A DNA stretch of 9,405 nt from Alphaproteobacteria bacterium (GTDB lineage: Bacteria; Pseudomonadota; Alphaproteobacteria; UBA11222), in assembly GCA_003454415.1 (NCBI GenBank), contig DMKG01000235.1:1-9405 (forward strand), read 5' to 3'. A model generated the notes under the pieces. The model had not been told where the DNA came from, ran no database searches, and saw nothing but the letters and a program-made list of their open reading frames with translations. Below are positions 1-5,846 of the stretch, in pieces. The translations under genes were made by a program, and so were the position numbers. Numbering within the stretch: the first letter of the stretch is position 1; every line of letters starts with the position of its first letter.

Positions 1-1
1 C

Positions 2-553
2 TATGCCATCACCCATGCGTCCCTGCATGACGGATTCCCGGGGAACAGCGGCGCGAATGAAATCACCGGCGGATCGCCCGCCTACGCACGCAAGGCGGTC
101 ACGAAGAATGCAGCAGCCAGCCGCGCGCTGACCTTCACTGCAAATCCCGTATTTGATGTGGCGAGCGGCGTAACCGTTCGCTGGTGGGGCGGATGGACGG
201 CATCGACAGCCGGGACCTGTCTCGCCTATGGGCCGGTCGGCGGGACGCCGTTCGAGTTCATCTGCGATCTGACGGCGGAAACCGTCATCGCTCCCGCGCA
301 CGGCCTGAGCAATGGGCAAATGATCGTCTTTTACGGCGGCACGGTGCCGGGCGGCCTGACGGAAGGCACGATCTATTACGTTATTTCCGCCGCGACCGAC
401 AATTTCCAGGTGTCCGCGACGTCCGGCGGCTCCGCGATCAACCTGACCGCGCAGGCAGCGGCCACGGTGCTCTGCTCGCGCATCATCCCGGAAGCGTTCG
501 GATCGCAGGGCACGTTCACGCTGCAGTCCCTGACCATCGCGATCAATAAATAG
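2..553 (+). CDS. phage tail fibre-type protein, N-terminus cut by window edge
   Basis: The frame is open from base 2 to the TAG at 551-553, so the start lies left of the window; the GTG at 158 is internal. The visible part has 183 residues. It opens with YAITHASLHDGFPGNSGANE and continues with a YARKAV element, then a beta-rich stretch with VTVRWWGGWTA. This resembles the small tail fibre family of siphoviruses, whose members share a 'hxSLHTxxPGxxGANExxGG..YxRxAV' opening and a later 'GLWxA' motif. An inserted module (about residues 80-155 of the visible part) with FEFICDL, PAHGLSNGQMIVF, GGLTEGTIYYV and DNFQVSATSGG is a repeat type seen in phage tail and baseplate proteins. It lies at the head of a tightly packed + strand virion operon. 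Its likely role is a distal tail component; the exact role is inferred from family resemblance recalled from memory. Confidence 0.75.
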   Translation, partial: YAITHASLHDGFPGNSGANEITGGSPAYARKAVTKNAAASRALTFTANPVFDVASGVTVRWWGGWTASTAGTCLAYGPVGGTPFEFICDLTAETVIAPAHGLSNGQMIVFYGGTVPGGLTEGTIYYVISAATDNFQVSATSGGSAINLTAQAAATVLCSRIIPEAFGSQGTFTLQSLTIAINK

Positions 554-561
554 GTGCATAT

Positions 562-1029
562 ATGAACCTGGTGGAACTGATCGATAGCGCCCCGGCTGAC
601 CCAGTCACCGACCCGGCCGACGCGGCGGACGTGAACCGCTACTGCAATGAGGTGGCGGCCTGGTGCAATGAGAAATCGCTGCCGGGGCCGGTGCCGGTTG
701 GCGATGTAAAGCGGCACATGACTCTGCTGGGCGTCTATACACCGATTGTAATTGCCTCCCGCGCGGCAGACCTTGCGACGAACCCTGCGGCGCAGGCCGC
801 GCTGAACCTGACGCTCTCGCTCGATAACTTCGACACATTTCACATGGATGAAGCGCCAGTAGTGGCGGCAGTGACCGCTGGCCTCGATGCGCTGGTGGCG
901 GTTGACCTTTTGACCGAGGAACAGCGCGACAGCGTCATCGCGCTTGGCGATAACCGCCGCAGCCGGGCCGAGGCGAACGGCCTGCCACCTGTCAGCCCGG
1001 CGCAGGTCTGCGCGGTAAAGGGGTTCTGA
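562..1029 (+). CDS. hypothetical phage virion-module protein, 155 aa
   Basis: I do not recognise a named family. The protein is acidic and mostly helical by composition. It starts MNLVELIDSAPADPVTDPAD, and a C-terminal segment (about residues 118-145) reads LLTEEQRDSVIALGDNRRSR, a pattern I recall from uncharacterised proteins in tail regions of alphaproteobacterial prophages. The ATG follows the previous stop by 8 nt, and there is only a weak Shine-Dalgarno-like stretch, so translation is probably coupled to the upstream tail gene. The next gene starts 1 nt after its stop. There is no signal peptide or membrane segment. A structural or tail-assembly role is inferred from position only. Confidence 0.8.
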   Translation: MNLVELIDSAPADPVTDPADAADVNRYCNEVAAWCNEKSLPGPVPVGDVKRHMTLLGVYTPIVIASRAADLATNPAAQAALNLTLSLDNFDTFHMDEAPVVAAVTAGLDALVAVDLLTEEQRDSVIALGDNRRSRAEANGLPPVSPAQVCAVKGF

Positions 1030-1030
1030 T

Positions 1031-1399
1031 ATGGCGTGGGCGACAAAACAGACATTCGGCGATCAGAATTCGATCAATAACAGCACCGAGAAGTTTCTGA
1101 CCGCCGTAACGCTCAACCCGCGCGAATTGTGCCACGTTCAGTTGCTTGTCGATAATGAGCACGCGAGCACGGTCACCGACGCGCTGATCATCAGCGTTTA
1201 CACCACGCTGGACGATTCCAGCGAGACCTGGGACAGCGTCCCGATCATGCAGTTCCGTCATCTCCCGGCCACGGTCAGCGCAGAATATGTGGCGTTCACG
1301 ATTATGGGCGTGCGCAAGTTCCGCATCGGCGGGCTGAGCGCGGGCGGCAATACCTACACCATGGGCGGCGCTTACAGGCTGGATGGAGTGAACGCTTAA
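1031..1399 (+). CDS. hypothetical phage virion-module protein, 122 aa, beta-rich
   Basis: This is an unrecognised small protein whose sequence alternates in a way typical of beta structure: LCHVQLLVDNEHAS, ALIISVYTTLDD, EYVAFTIMGVRKFRIGG. There is no signal peptide or membrane segment. The ATG lies 1 nt after the upstream TGA and the stop lies 3 nt before the next start, so it sits firmly inside the virion operon. The motif FRIGGLSAGGNTYTMGGAYR near the C-terminus (about residues 97-116) is Gly-rich. A beta-sandwich fold in a tail or decoration protein is plausible, but that is inference from composition and neighbours. Confidence 0.78.
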   Translation: MAWATKQTFGDQNSINNSTEKFLTAVTLNPRELCHVQLLVDNEHASTVTDALIISVYTTLDDSSETWDSVPIMQFRHLPATVSAEYVAFTIMGVRKFRIGGLSAGGNTYTMGGAYRLDGVNA

Positions 1400-1402
1400 C
1401 AG

Positions 1403-2860
1403 ATGAGGATGAAGCCGCCACGCTGGAACGTTTCGCCCGCGCTGATCGCGCCGGAGGCGCGCAGCCTGTGGAAAGGCGTCGCGCTGTTTCTCCCCGGCTG
1501 GCGCGGCGCGAATCTGGGCGGCGGGGTGTTGCTGGGACCGAACGGCGCGCCGTTGCGAGGCGTCAGCCTGACCGCGGGTACCGGGGCGGAGGCAAGGATT
1601 ACGCCCTATGGCGTGGGGGTCGGGCGCGCATCTGGCAGCAACCTTCTTTCCATCGACAATACTGAACTGATCACGACTTCCGATGGCGCCGGAACCGGCG
1701 ATTTCACGCTCATGATTTTCGCCAACCCGATTGCGGAAAACCGGATAAGCTGGGGTATAGCGCAGGGCCATACGGACAATAATACAAATATATGGCTTGG
1801 CTTCAATAATGCGGCAGGGTCTCTTACAACGGCTTCTTCTGGGACTTTTACTTTCACGACTCGAAATGTAAATAACATCACGGCGTCATCTGCCGCATCT
1901 GTGGTGGATGGTAAATACCATGTGTTCATGGGCAGGCGACGTGGGACAACCGTTGACACCATCGTTGACGGTGTTGTGCGGGGGACCAATAGCGACACGG
2001 TAAGGGATATCACCACCGGCACGCTCGGGTTCTCGATAGGCCACAGGCCCGAATCCGCTAACGCCTTCCAGCTCGCTATAGAGACCAACGTGGTTGTTGC
2101 GGCTGCATGGAATCGGGCGCTTTCGCCTGACGAAGCCCTCCTGGTGGCCCGCGATCCGTTCATCATGATCCGGCCTTACGCGGAATGGCCGGGTGTGTGG
2201 ACTTTAAGCCAGGTGGTGGCAGCCGCCATTGGCAACGCCTATGCCGGGGCTTCCGCGTTGGCAGGGCATATTACATCGCGCTTCAGCACCGGCAATGCCT
2301 TCGGCGGTGGCGCAGGGAGCGCGACAGGTCTGTCTGCGCGTGCGGCTGGTGGAAATGCCCATGCCGGGGCGTCAGCCGCCTCTGGCGCGCTTACGGGGCG
2401 TTCTGCGAACGGCAATGCGCAAGCGGGATCAGGCGCTACAGCCGGGGCGGGCACGTCCCGCGCGGCCATAGGGCAGGCCGTGGCGGGTGCGATAGCGAGC
2501 GCTGCGCAAGGCGCTATAGGCGCGTTGGGAAGGGCCGCAGCCGGGGCCGCCGCATGGGCGGGCGCAATGACCTCCCGCAGCGGGACCGGCAGCGCGGTCG
2601 CCGGTGGCGGGGCTTCTGCCAGCGCCAAGACTGGAAGATCAGCGGTCGGCAAGGCGGAAGCAGGCGGAGGCGCATCTGCGGCGGGCATTACATCCCGCGC
2701 GGCGACAGCAATTGCAGCGGCTGGCGCATGGGCCATGGGCGTGATGCTGCCCAACATCGTTGCGTATGCGCTCCGCATCATCGTCCGGGATGACTCCCGC
2801 AACATCATCGTCAAGGACGATCCGCGCAACATCATTGTGAAGGATGATTCAGCCGAATGA
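1403..2860 (+). CDS. LamG/concanavalin A-like tail protein with Ala/Gly repeat region, 485 aa
   Basis: Three parts are visible. Residues about 1-70 form a Trp/Gly-rich lead-in (LWKGVALFLPGWRGANLGGG). Residues about 75-255 look like a LamG/jelly-roll domain of the phage type, with DFTLMIFANP, KYHVFMGRRRG, TIVDGVVRGTN and the closing AAWNRALSPDEALLVARDPF. Residues 277-435 are eight Ala/Gly-rich repeats of 20 residues, and residues 458-484 are three 9-residue repeats. LamG domains in tail proteins commonly bind carbohydrate, so a receptor-recognition role is likely but inferred. The domain core (roughly 1741-1900) is about 45% GC by hand count, while flanking stretches reach about 70%, which suggests module swapping. 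The start could be ATG 1403 or ATG 1409 (two codons later); neither has a clear ribosome site. Its TGA overlaps the next ATG. Confidence 0.82.
   Translation: MRMKPPRWNVSPALIAPEARSLWKGVALFLPGWRGANLGGGVLLGPNGAPLRGVSLTAGTGAEARITPYGVGVGRASGSNLLSIDNTELITTSDGAGTGDFTLMIFANPIAENRISWGIAQGHTDNNTNIWLGFNNAAGSLTTASSGTFTFTTRNVNNITASSAASVVDGKYHVFMGRRRGTTVDTIVDGVVRGTNSDTVRDITTGTLGFSIGHRPESANAFQLAIETNVVVAAAWNRALSPDEALLVARDPFIMIRPYAEWPGVWTLSQVVAAAIGNAYAGASALAGHITSRFSTGNAFGGGAGSATGLSARAAGGNAHAGASAASGALTGRSANGNAQAGSGATAGAGTSRAAIGQAVAGAIASAAQGAIGALGRAAAGAAAWAGAMTSRSGTGSAVAGGGASASAKTGRSAVGKAEAGGGASAAGITSRAATAIAAAGAWAMGVMLPNIVAYALRIIVRDDSRNIIVKDDPRNIIVKDDSAE
2231..2707 (+). repeat. eight tandem 60-bp coding repeats (20-residue Ala/Gly units)
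   Basis: Units begin at 2231, 2291, 2351, 2411, 2471, 2531, 2588 and 2648. All are 60 bp except the sixth, which is 57 bp, and a partial ninth follows from 2708. The residue pattern is G-[NSQK]-A-x-A-G-[AG]-x-A-x-A-[GA]-x-x-T-[SG]-R-[SA]-x-x, for example GNAHAGASAASGALTGRSAN and GKAEAGGGASAAGITSRAAT. The frame is kept throughout. DNA identity between units is lower than protein-pattern identity, so the array is old or selected at protein level. It probably forms an extended or glycine-rich stalk in the tail protein. Confidence 0.9.
2774..2854 (+). repeat. three tandem 27-bp coding repeats at the C-terminus of the LamG protein
   Basis: Units 2774-2800, 2801-2827 and 2828-2854 encode RIIVRDDSR, NIIVKDDPR and NIIVKDDSA. 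Only one residue and the stop follow. The repeat is strongly charged, unlike the preceding Ala/Gly region, and DNA similarity between units is high (CGCAACATCAT recurs). It may be a terminal docking or capping element; function unknown. Confidence 0.85.
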
Positions 2861-3150
2861 GCGACATTGTCTGGCGCGAGGGGATCATGCTTCCGCACGA
2901 TCCGAGCGCATCGGAAATCTACCGCATGGATTTTACGGACTGGCTCGAAGAAGAAACCATCTCCGCCAATCTGATCACCGCCGAGACCGGCATCACCGCC
3001 GCCCTGGTGACACAGGGGGCCGCATACATCGATTTTCGGGTATCGGGCGGAACGGCGGGGAATATCTATCGCGTGACGATCCGCGCGACATCAAACGCGC
3101 TGTCACGCGTTCAGGAGCGCAGCGTTCTCTTCAACTGCTTCAACCGATAG
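2857..3150 (+). CDS. probable phage fibre-tail adaptor protein, 97 aa
   Basis: The start overlaps the previous stop as ATGA (2857-2860), so translation is coupled. The protein has the layout of a small phage family annotated as fibre-tail adaptor: an N-terminal acidic stretch with a YRMDFTDWLEEETISA motif (family form 'DYxxDWxxWLxxxDTIxxS'), a middle strand, then the closing beta segment FRVSGGTAGNIYRVTIRATS (family form 'xxSGGTAGxxYxVTxxxxT') and a charged end with QERSVLF. Typical family length is about 90-110 residues, which fits. The role, linking receptor-binding fibres to the tail, is known only from the family name and is inferred here. It closes the virion module; the lysis genes follow directly. 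Confidence 0.72.
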   Translation: MSDIVWREGIMLPHDPSASEIYRMDFTDWLEEETISANLITAETGITAALVTQGAAYIDFRVSGGTAGNIYRVTIRATSNALSRVQERSVLFNCFNR

Positions 3151-3153
3151 GAG
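3149..3153 (+). promoter_or_regulatory. ribosome binding site that fixes the holin-like gene start
   Basis: AGGAG lies 5 nt before the ATG at 3159 and overlaps the upstream TAG stop (3148-3150). It sets the start at 3159 rather than any of the in-frame upstream codons reaching back to 2844. Confidence 0.8.
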
Positions 3154-3158
3154 TTCCA

Positions 3159-3332
3159 ATGACCTGGGTTATTGCGCGGCTCAGAGAGCCGACCACTTGG
3201 ATAGGACTGTCAAGCCTGCTGACGCTCTTTGGCGTCAACCTGGCGCCGGAGCTTGCCGACGCGATCATCGCTGTGATCGCCGCAATCGGCGGGCTGCTCG
3301 CCATCGTCCTGAAAGAGAAAGGGAGCCGCTGA
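3159..3332 (+). CDS. small holin-like membrane protein, 57 aa
   Basis: The start at 3159 is set by a good ribosome site; the longer open frame upstream only overlaps the adaptor gene. The protein has two hydrophobic segments, about residues 14-30 (WIGLSSLLTLFGVNLAP) and 34-52 (ADAIIAVIAAIGGLLAIVL), and a basic tail, KEKGSR. Size, two membrane segments, a short charged C-terminus and a place at the head of the lysis genes fit a class II holin, which would permeabilise the inner membrane to release or activate the endolysin 650 bp downstream. Similar short 'REPTTW...LLAIVLKEKG' proteins occur in alphaproteobacterial prophages, from memory. Holin function is not proven by sequence, and the coiled-coil protein two genes on could share the task. 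Confidence 0.75.
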   Translation: MTWVIARLREPTTWIGLSSLLTLFGVNLAPELADAIIAVIAAIGGLLAIVLKEKGSR

Positions 3333-3333
3333 A

Positions 3334-3693
3334 ATGACGCGATCAATATCGTTCTGGGGATGCCTGACAATAGTCGTCCTGATCATCCTCGCCTTGACGC
3401 TGGGCGGCTGCACCACCGCCTATCCCGGCAGCCCGCAGGCGCATTCCGGCATCACCGAGGCAAGTGTCGAGAAAACAGCCGATGGCGCCTGGAAGGGCCA
3501 TATCATCAGTGGCAAGAATAGCGGCAGGACATCTCTCGCCGTCACCATGCCGGACGGCACCGCTGTCAACTTCGAAGGCGAGCAGATCGACGGCGCGGCG
3601 GCCCAGGCGGAACAGGCGGCGGCCAATGCGGCGATCATGGACCGGCTTGCCGGTTCCGCCGACAAACTGATTGACAAGATTCCGGCGCAGTGA
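3334..3693 (+). CDS. small phage lipoprotein of the lysis cassette, 119 aa
   Basis: The N-terminus is a lipoprotein signal peptide: a basic start (MTR), a hydrophobic core (LTIVVLIILALTL) and a lipobox LGGC with Cys26 as the acylated residue. The mature part is polar, with a short beta-like stretch (DGTAVNFEGEQID, about residues 70-82), an Ala-rich helix (AAAQAEQAAANAAIMDRLAG) and KLIDKIPAQ at the end. The start is 1 nt after the previous stop, with GGGAG about 10 nt upstream. Its position between a holin-like gene and the endolysin suggests a lysis-related envelope protein, perhaps the outer-membrane partner of a spanin pair. However, it lacks the Pro-rich makeup of Rz1, and no inner-membrane partner with the right topology is present. 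Function unknown. Confidence 0.75.
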   Translation: MTRSISFWGCLTIVVLIILALTLGGCTTAYPGSPQAHSGITEASVEKTADGAWKGHIISGKNSGRTSLAVTMPDGTAVNFEGEQIDGAAAQAEQAAANAAIMDRLAGSADKLIDKIPAQ

Positions 3694-3702
3694 GCCAGGC
3701 GG

Positions 3703-3966
3703 ATGGAAGACGCGAAACGCCCCTTTATCGAACGCCGCGCCGGTCAGTCGGAGATTCTGACTCGTGTTGAGCGTATCGAAAAAACGCTTTCTGAAAATCA
3801 GCGCATGCATCTGGAAATGAGCCAGCAGTTGCAGGAGATCAAGAATTTGTTCGCGGGCGGGCGTTACGCGCTGATGCTCATAGGCTGGCTGGGCGCAGTC
3901 GTGCTGGGGGGTCTTACTGCCTGGCAGATCATCAGCGAGAAAATCCTGATCACCTTGCGGCATTGA
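3703..3966 (+). CDS. coiled-coil protein with one C-terminal membrane segment (XhlA-like layout), 87 aa
   Basis: Residues about 15-50 form a predicted coiled coil (SEILTRVERIEKTLSENQRM and onward to EIKNLF), and residues about 55-77 are one membrane segment (YALMLIGWLGAVVLGGLTAW). A short tail follows. This order, cytosolic coiled coil then C-terminal membrane helix, is that of the XhlA/haemolysin family linked to phage lysis, and is the reverse of an Rz-type inner-membrane spanin. A helper holin or holin regulator is therefore the best guess. The ATG lies 9 nt after the upstream stop with a purine-rich AGGCGG just before it. The endolysin start follows 12 nt after its stop. Confidence 0.72.
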   Translation: MEDAKRPFIERRAGQSEILTRVERIEKTLSENQRMHLEMSQQLQEIKNLFAGGRYALMLIGWLGAVVLGGLTAWQIISEKILITLRH

Positions 3967-3978
3967 GGGTTATGGCGG

Positions 3979-4413
3979 ATGCAGGCTGACTTCATGGATC
4001 TTGAGTTCATGTCCCGGACCATTTGGGGCGAGGCGCGGGGCGAAGGGACGCGCGGCAAGTATGCGGTCGCCTATGTGATCATGAATCGGGCCCGCGCGAA
4101 CAGGAAACATTACGGCGGCGGCACGCTCAAAGGTGTGTGCCTGAAGCCGTGGCAATTCTCCTGCTGGAACAAGAATGACCCGAACCTCCCAAAGCTGAAG
4201 GCTGTAGAGCTGGGCGATCCGGTATTCAACGAGTGCGTCAAGACGGCGCTGGATGTCATGCAGGCCGCATCTGGCCCCAATTACGGGCTTGTGGACCCGT
4301 CACAGGGAGCGACACACTATTACGTCAATGGATCGCCCACGCCAGCCTGGAGAGGGGCGCATAAGCCCTGCGCCATTATCGGCCGGCATCTGTTCTTCAA
4401 GGGCATCGATTGA
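3979..4413 (+). CDS. SleB-type cell wall hydrolase, probable endolysin, 144 aa
   Basis: The protein matches the Hydrolase_2/SleB family (PF07486). Residues 14-39 carry TIWGEARGEG...AVAYVIMNRA, with Glu18 as the expected catalytic acid; residues 54-63 are CLKPWQFSCW; residues 111-115 (ATHYY) and 124-136 (WRGAHKPCAIIGR) make up the conserved C-terminal part. Known members, such as SleB/CwlJ of spore formers, are lytic transglycosylases acting on peptidoglycan; in alphaproteobacterial phages the domain commonly serves as endolysin. There is no signal peptide, so export would depend on the holin-like proteins upstream. Length equals the bare catalytic domain with no separate wall-binding module. 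ATG 3979 is preceded by GGCGG; ATG 3972 is in another frame. Confidence 0.9.
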   Translation: MQADFMDLEFMSRTIWGEARGEGTRGKYAVAYVIMNRARANRKHYGGGTLKGVCLKPWQFSCWNKNDPNLPKLKAVELGDPVFNECVKTALDVMQAASGPNYGLVDPSQGATHYYVNGSPTPAWRGAHKPCAIIGRHLFFKGID

Positions 4414-4448
4414 GCGCCTCCCTGCCCGTTCAATACCAATCCAACCAC

Positions 4449-4453
4449 AGGAG
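4449..4453 (+). promoter_or_regulatory. ribosome binding site that fixes the beta-helix gene start
   Basis: AGGAG lies 6 nt before ATG 4460. It selects this start over the open frame that runs back to 4253 inside the endolysin gene. Confidence 0.8.
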
Positions 4454-4459
4454 CACAAC

Positions 4460-5404
4460 ATGGGCGTGATCACCAATGAGGCCGACTTTCGGAAGGCGAT
4501 TAAAGAATCAAAACCCGGCGACACCATCCAGATTGCGGCTGGTAATTACCATCTGACGATGGCCCCGCGCAGCATCTATGACATTCAGATCCCGCACTCG
4601 CTGAACATCAAGAGCGTTGGCGGCATCGCGAATTTCTATGCCGATCTGGTGAACGACGGCAAGCGCAAGCTTGTCACCAAGGGTATATTCGCGCTGAAGC
4701 CAGCGGCAAAGGATGTCTCTTTCACAGGCATCGGGTTTCATAGCGCGCACGCTTCAAGCTGGAACGGGGCTGGCATTCGGGCCAGCGCAGGCAATATCAC
4801 AGTCAAGGGCTGTACATTCTCCCGCTGCGATATGGGCATTCTGTCCATGCAGAAGAAAATCGCTGACCGTGGGCGTGTTCTGATTCAAGACAGCCAGTTT
4901 ATTTCTTGTGGCATTAAAGAGACTCACGCACACGCAATGTACGTCTTGTCCAACGAGTTGATCGTGCGCAGGTGTAGCGTTGTTGGAACTCTAGTAGGCC
5001 ATCACGTTAAGTCACTGGCCGCACATACTCTTGTGGAGAATTGCACTCTGGATGACGGCCTAGGTACATCCAGCTACGCGATTGATATATCCTCTGGTGG
5101 TGACGCAACCATCCGGAATAACCGGATCGTTCAAGGCCAGAATGGAGAAAATACAAAACTAATTAGCTACATGGCTAAAAGGTTCGGTGGTGTGGCCGGA
5201 AAGGTCAGAATTTTCGGCAATACATTCACCAATCTCCAAGAACCATTCGGCGCATGTAAGGTACTTAAAAATACGACAGCATCTGTGATTGAATTCATGC
5301 AGAACCGACTGGAAGGATTTGAGCCGGACAAGCTATTTATCGGCCCTGTTCATTCTGTGGGTAACAGACTCAATGATGAACTGCTTCCCGAAACCACCCA
5401 GTAA
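4460..5404 (+). CDS. right-handed parallel beta-helix protein, 314 aa, probable cargo gene
   Basis: Rungs typical of a right-handed beta-helix run from about residue 45 to 290, for example ASAGNITVKGCTFSRCDMGI, VLIQDSQFISCG, LIVRRCSVVGT, TLVENCTLDD, ATIRNNRIV and VRIFGNTFTN. The N-terminus (DFRKAIKESKPGDTIQIAAGNY) is the usual capping segment of pectate-lyase-like proteins. Polar clusters in the middle rungs look conserved: H156-x-H158..Y161, G180-H-H-x-K184-S185, S205-Y-x-I-D209 and G213-G-D215. I recall this pattern from an uncharacterised alphaproteobacterial beta-helix family. There is no signal peptide. GC falls from about 57% early to about 40-45% near the end (hand counts), unlike the virion genes. 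It sits between the lysis cassette and the att site, the usual place for lysogenic-conversion genes. It could instead be a polysaccharide-acting virion enzyme; function unknown. Confidence 0.85.
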   Translation: MGVITNEADFRKAIKESKPGDTIQIAAGNYHLTMAPRSIYDIQIPHSLNIKSVGGIANFYADLVNDGKRKLVTKGIFALKPAAKDVSFTGIGFHSAHASSWNGAGIRASAGNITVKGCTFSRCDMGILSMQKKIADRGRVLIQDSQFISCGIKETHAHAMYVLSNELIVRRCSVVGTLVGHHVKSLAAHTLVENCTLDDGLGTSSYAIDISSGGDATIRNNRIVQGQNGENTKLISYMAKRFGGVAGKVRIFGNTFTNLQEPFGACKVLKNTTASVIEFMQNRLEGFEPDKLFIGPVHSVGNRLNDELLPETTQ

Positions 5405-5411
5405 CTAGAAC

Positions 5412-5687
5412 GTGGTTCTAAGCCTTGAAAAGATTATTGGGGGGATAAATCAGTATCTTTTTCCCCCAATATACCGGCGCCCCCCCCAAGAGTGGATTGA
5501 TAAGAACTGGGGCATAGACGGGTCACTCTCATGGGGCGAGCCGCAATGGCCGGGGCACAAACCGCCCAAAAATATCCATGACGGTCCGTGGCCGATCAGG
5601 ATCATCCTGCTGATAGGGATTTCGGGCGCGCTATCCCCGCTGCTTTTCCTGATTGTGCCCATCTGCCGAACATGGAACGGGCCATAA
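5412..5687 (+). CDS. hypothetical small protein with one C-terminal membrane segment, 91 aa
   Basis: The frame opens after a TAG at 5406 and the only standard start near its beginning is GTG 5412, with no clear ribosome site, so the start is uncertain. The N-terminal half is polar and rich in Trp and Pro (PPIYRRPPQEWIDKNWGIDG, LSWGEPQWPG). Residues about 62-83 (IRIILLIGISGALSPLLFLI) form one membrane segment. It begins 7 nt after the beta-helix stop, so the two may be co-transcribed. It contains a run of eight C (5480-5487) that could slip or be misread. I recognise no family. The opposite-strand frame over the same bases is poorer, so this is the better coding call, though not secure. Confidence 0.45.
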   Translation: MVLSLEKIIGGINQYLFPPIYRRPPQEWIDKNWGIDGSLSWGEPQWPGHKPPKNIHDGPWPIRIILLIGISGALSPLLFLIVPICRTWNGP

Positions 5688-5785
5688 TCCGGGTTAGACA
5701 CTTTGGCGAAAAGCCCTTTGTTATCAATGAGTCCATTTTAACCGGTTAGACAGCATAGGTCTTTGATATTTCTTGTATGGGGGAT

Positions 5786-5804
5786 TCCCACCCTCTCCGC
5801 CACC
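5786..5804. other. probable attP core: 3' end of a serine tRNA gene
   Basis: TCCCACCCTCTCCGCCACC equals the 3' end of a typical bacterial serine tRNA gene: T-stem 3' strand CCCAC (5787-5791), acceptor strand CCTCTCC (5792-5798, which would pair with a GGAGAGG 5' end), discriminator G5799 and CCA 5800-5802. Left of 5786 the match fails: the T-loop position reads GGGGATT rather than TTCGAAT, and no 5' half of a tRNA is present. It therefore is not a gene but the identity block used for integration. The integrase 3' end lies 72 bp away. The exact tRNA isoacceptor and crossover point cannot be told. Confidence 0.75.
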
Positions 5805-5846
5805 CTGATTTTTTCTGCTTTGATTTCAGTGGCTTACGAGTGATTT

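Noticed and set aside
992..1771. 259-residue open frame on the - strand across two + strand genes
   Set aside because: It lies fully antisense to the virion genes, its protein is rich in Arg/Ala/His with no recognisable motif, and long antisense frames are expected in high-GC DNA.
1606..2166. 186-residue - strand frame under the LamG domain
   Set aside because: Antisense shadow of a strong + strand coding domain; no ribosome site or family signature.
2231..2707. Evenly spaced repeats suggestive of a CRISPR array
   Set aside because: The 60-bp units are contiguous, diverged and in frame inside a coding region; there are no constant repeats with unique spacers.
2185..2898. Long frames on both strands over the Ala/Gly repeats (202 residues + strand, 219 residues - strand)
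   Set aside because: The 60-bp periodic, GC-rich repeat keeps several frames open at once. The + strand frame of the LamG protein gives the orderly repeat and joins to the domain before it.
2844..3158. N-terminal extension of the holin-like gene back to 2844
   Set aside because: It overlaps the adaptor gene completely and gives an Arg/His-rich stretch; AGGAG at 3149-3153 points to ATG 3159.
3343..3963. 206-residue - strand frame across the lipoprotein and coiled-coil genes
   Set aside because: Antisense to two genes with clear signal peptide and membrane features; no motif of its own.
4253..4459. N-terminal extension of the beta-helix gene back to 4253
   Set aside because: It overlaps the endolysin gene in another frame; AGGAG at 4449-4453 is correctly spaced for ATG 4460.
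5775..5802. A tRNA-Ser gene
   Set aside because: Only the T-stem 3' strand, acceptor 3' strand and CCA are present; D arm, anticodon arm and 5' acceptor strand are absent, so it is an att fragment.
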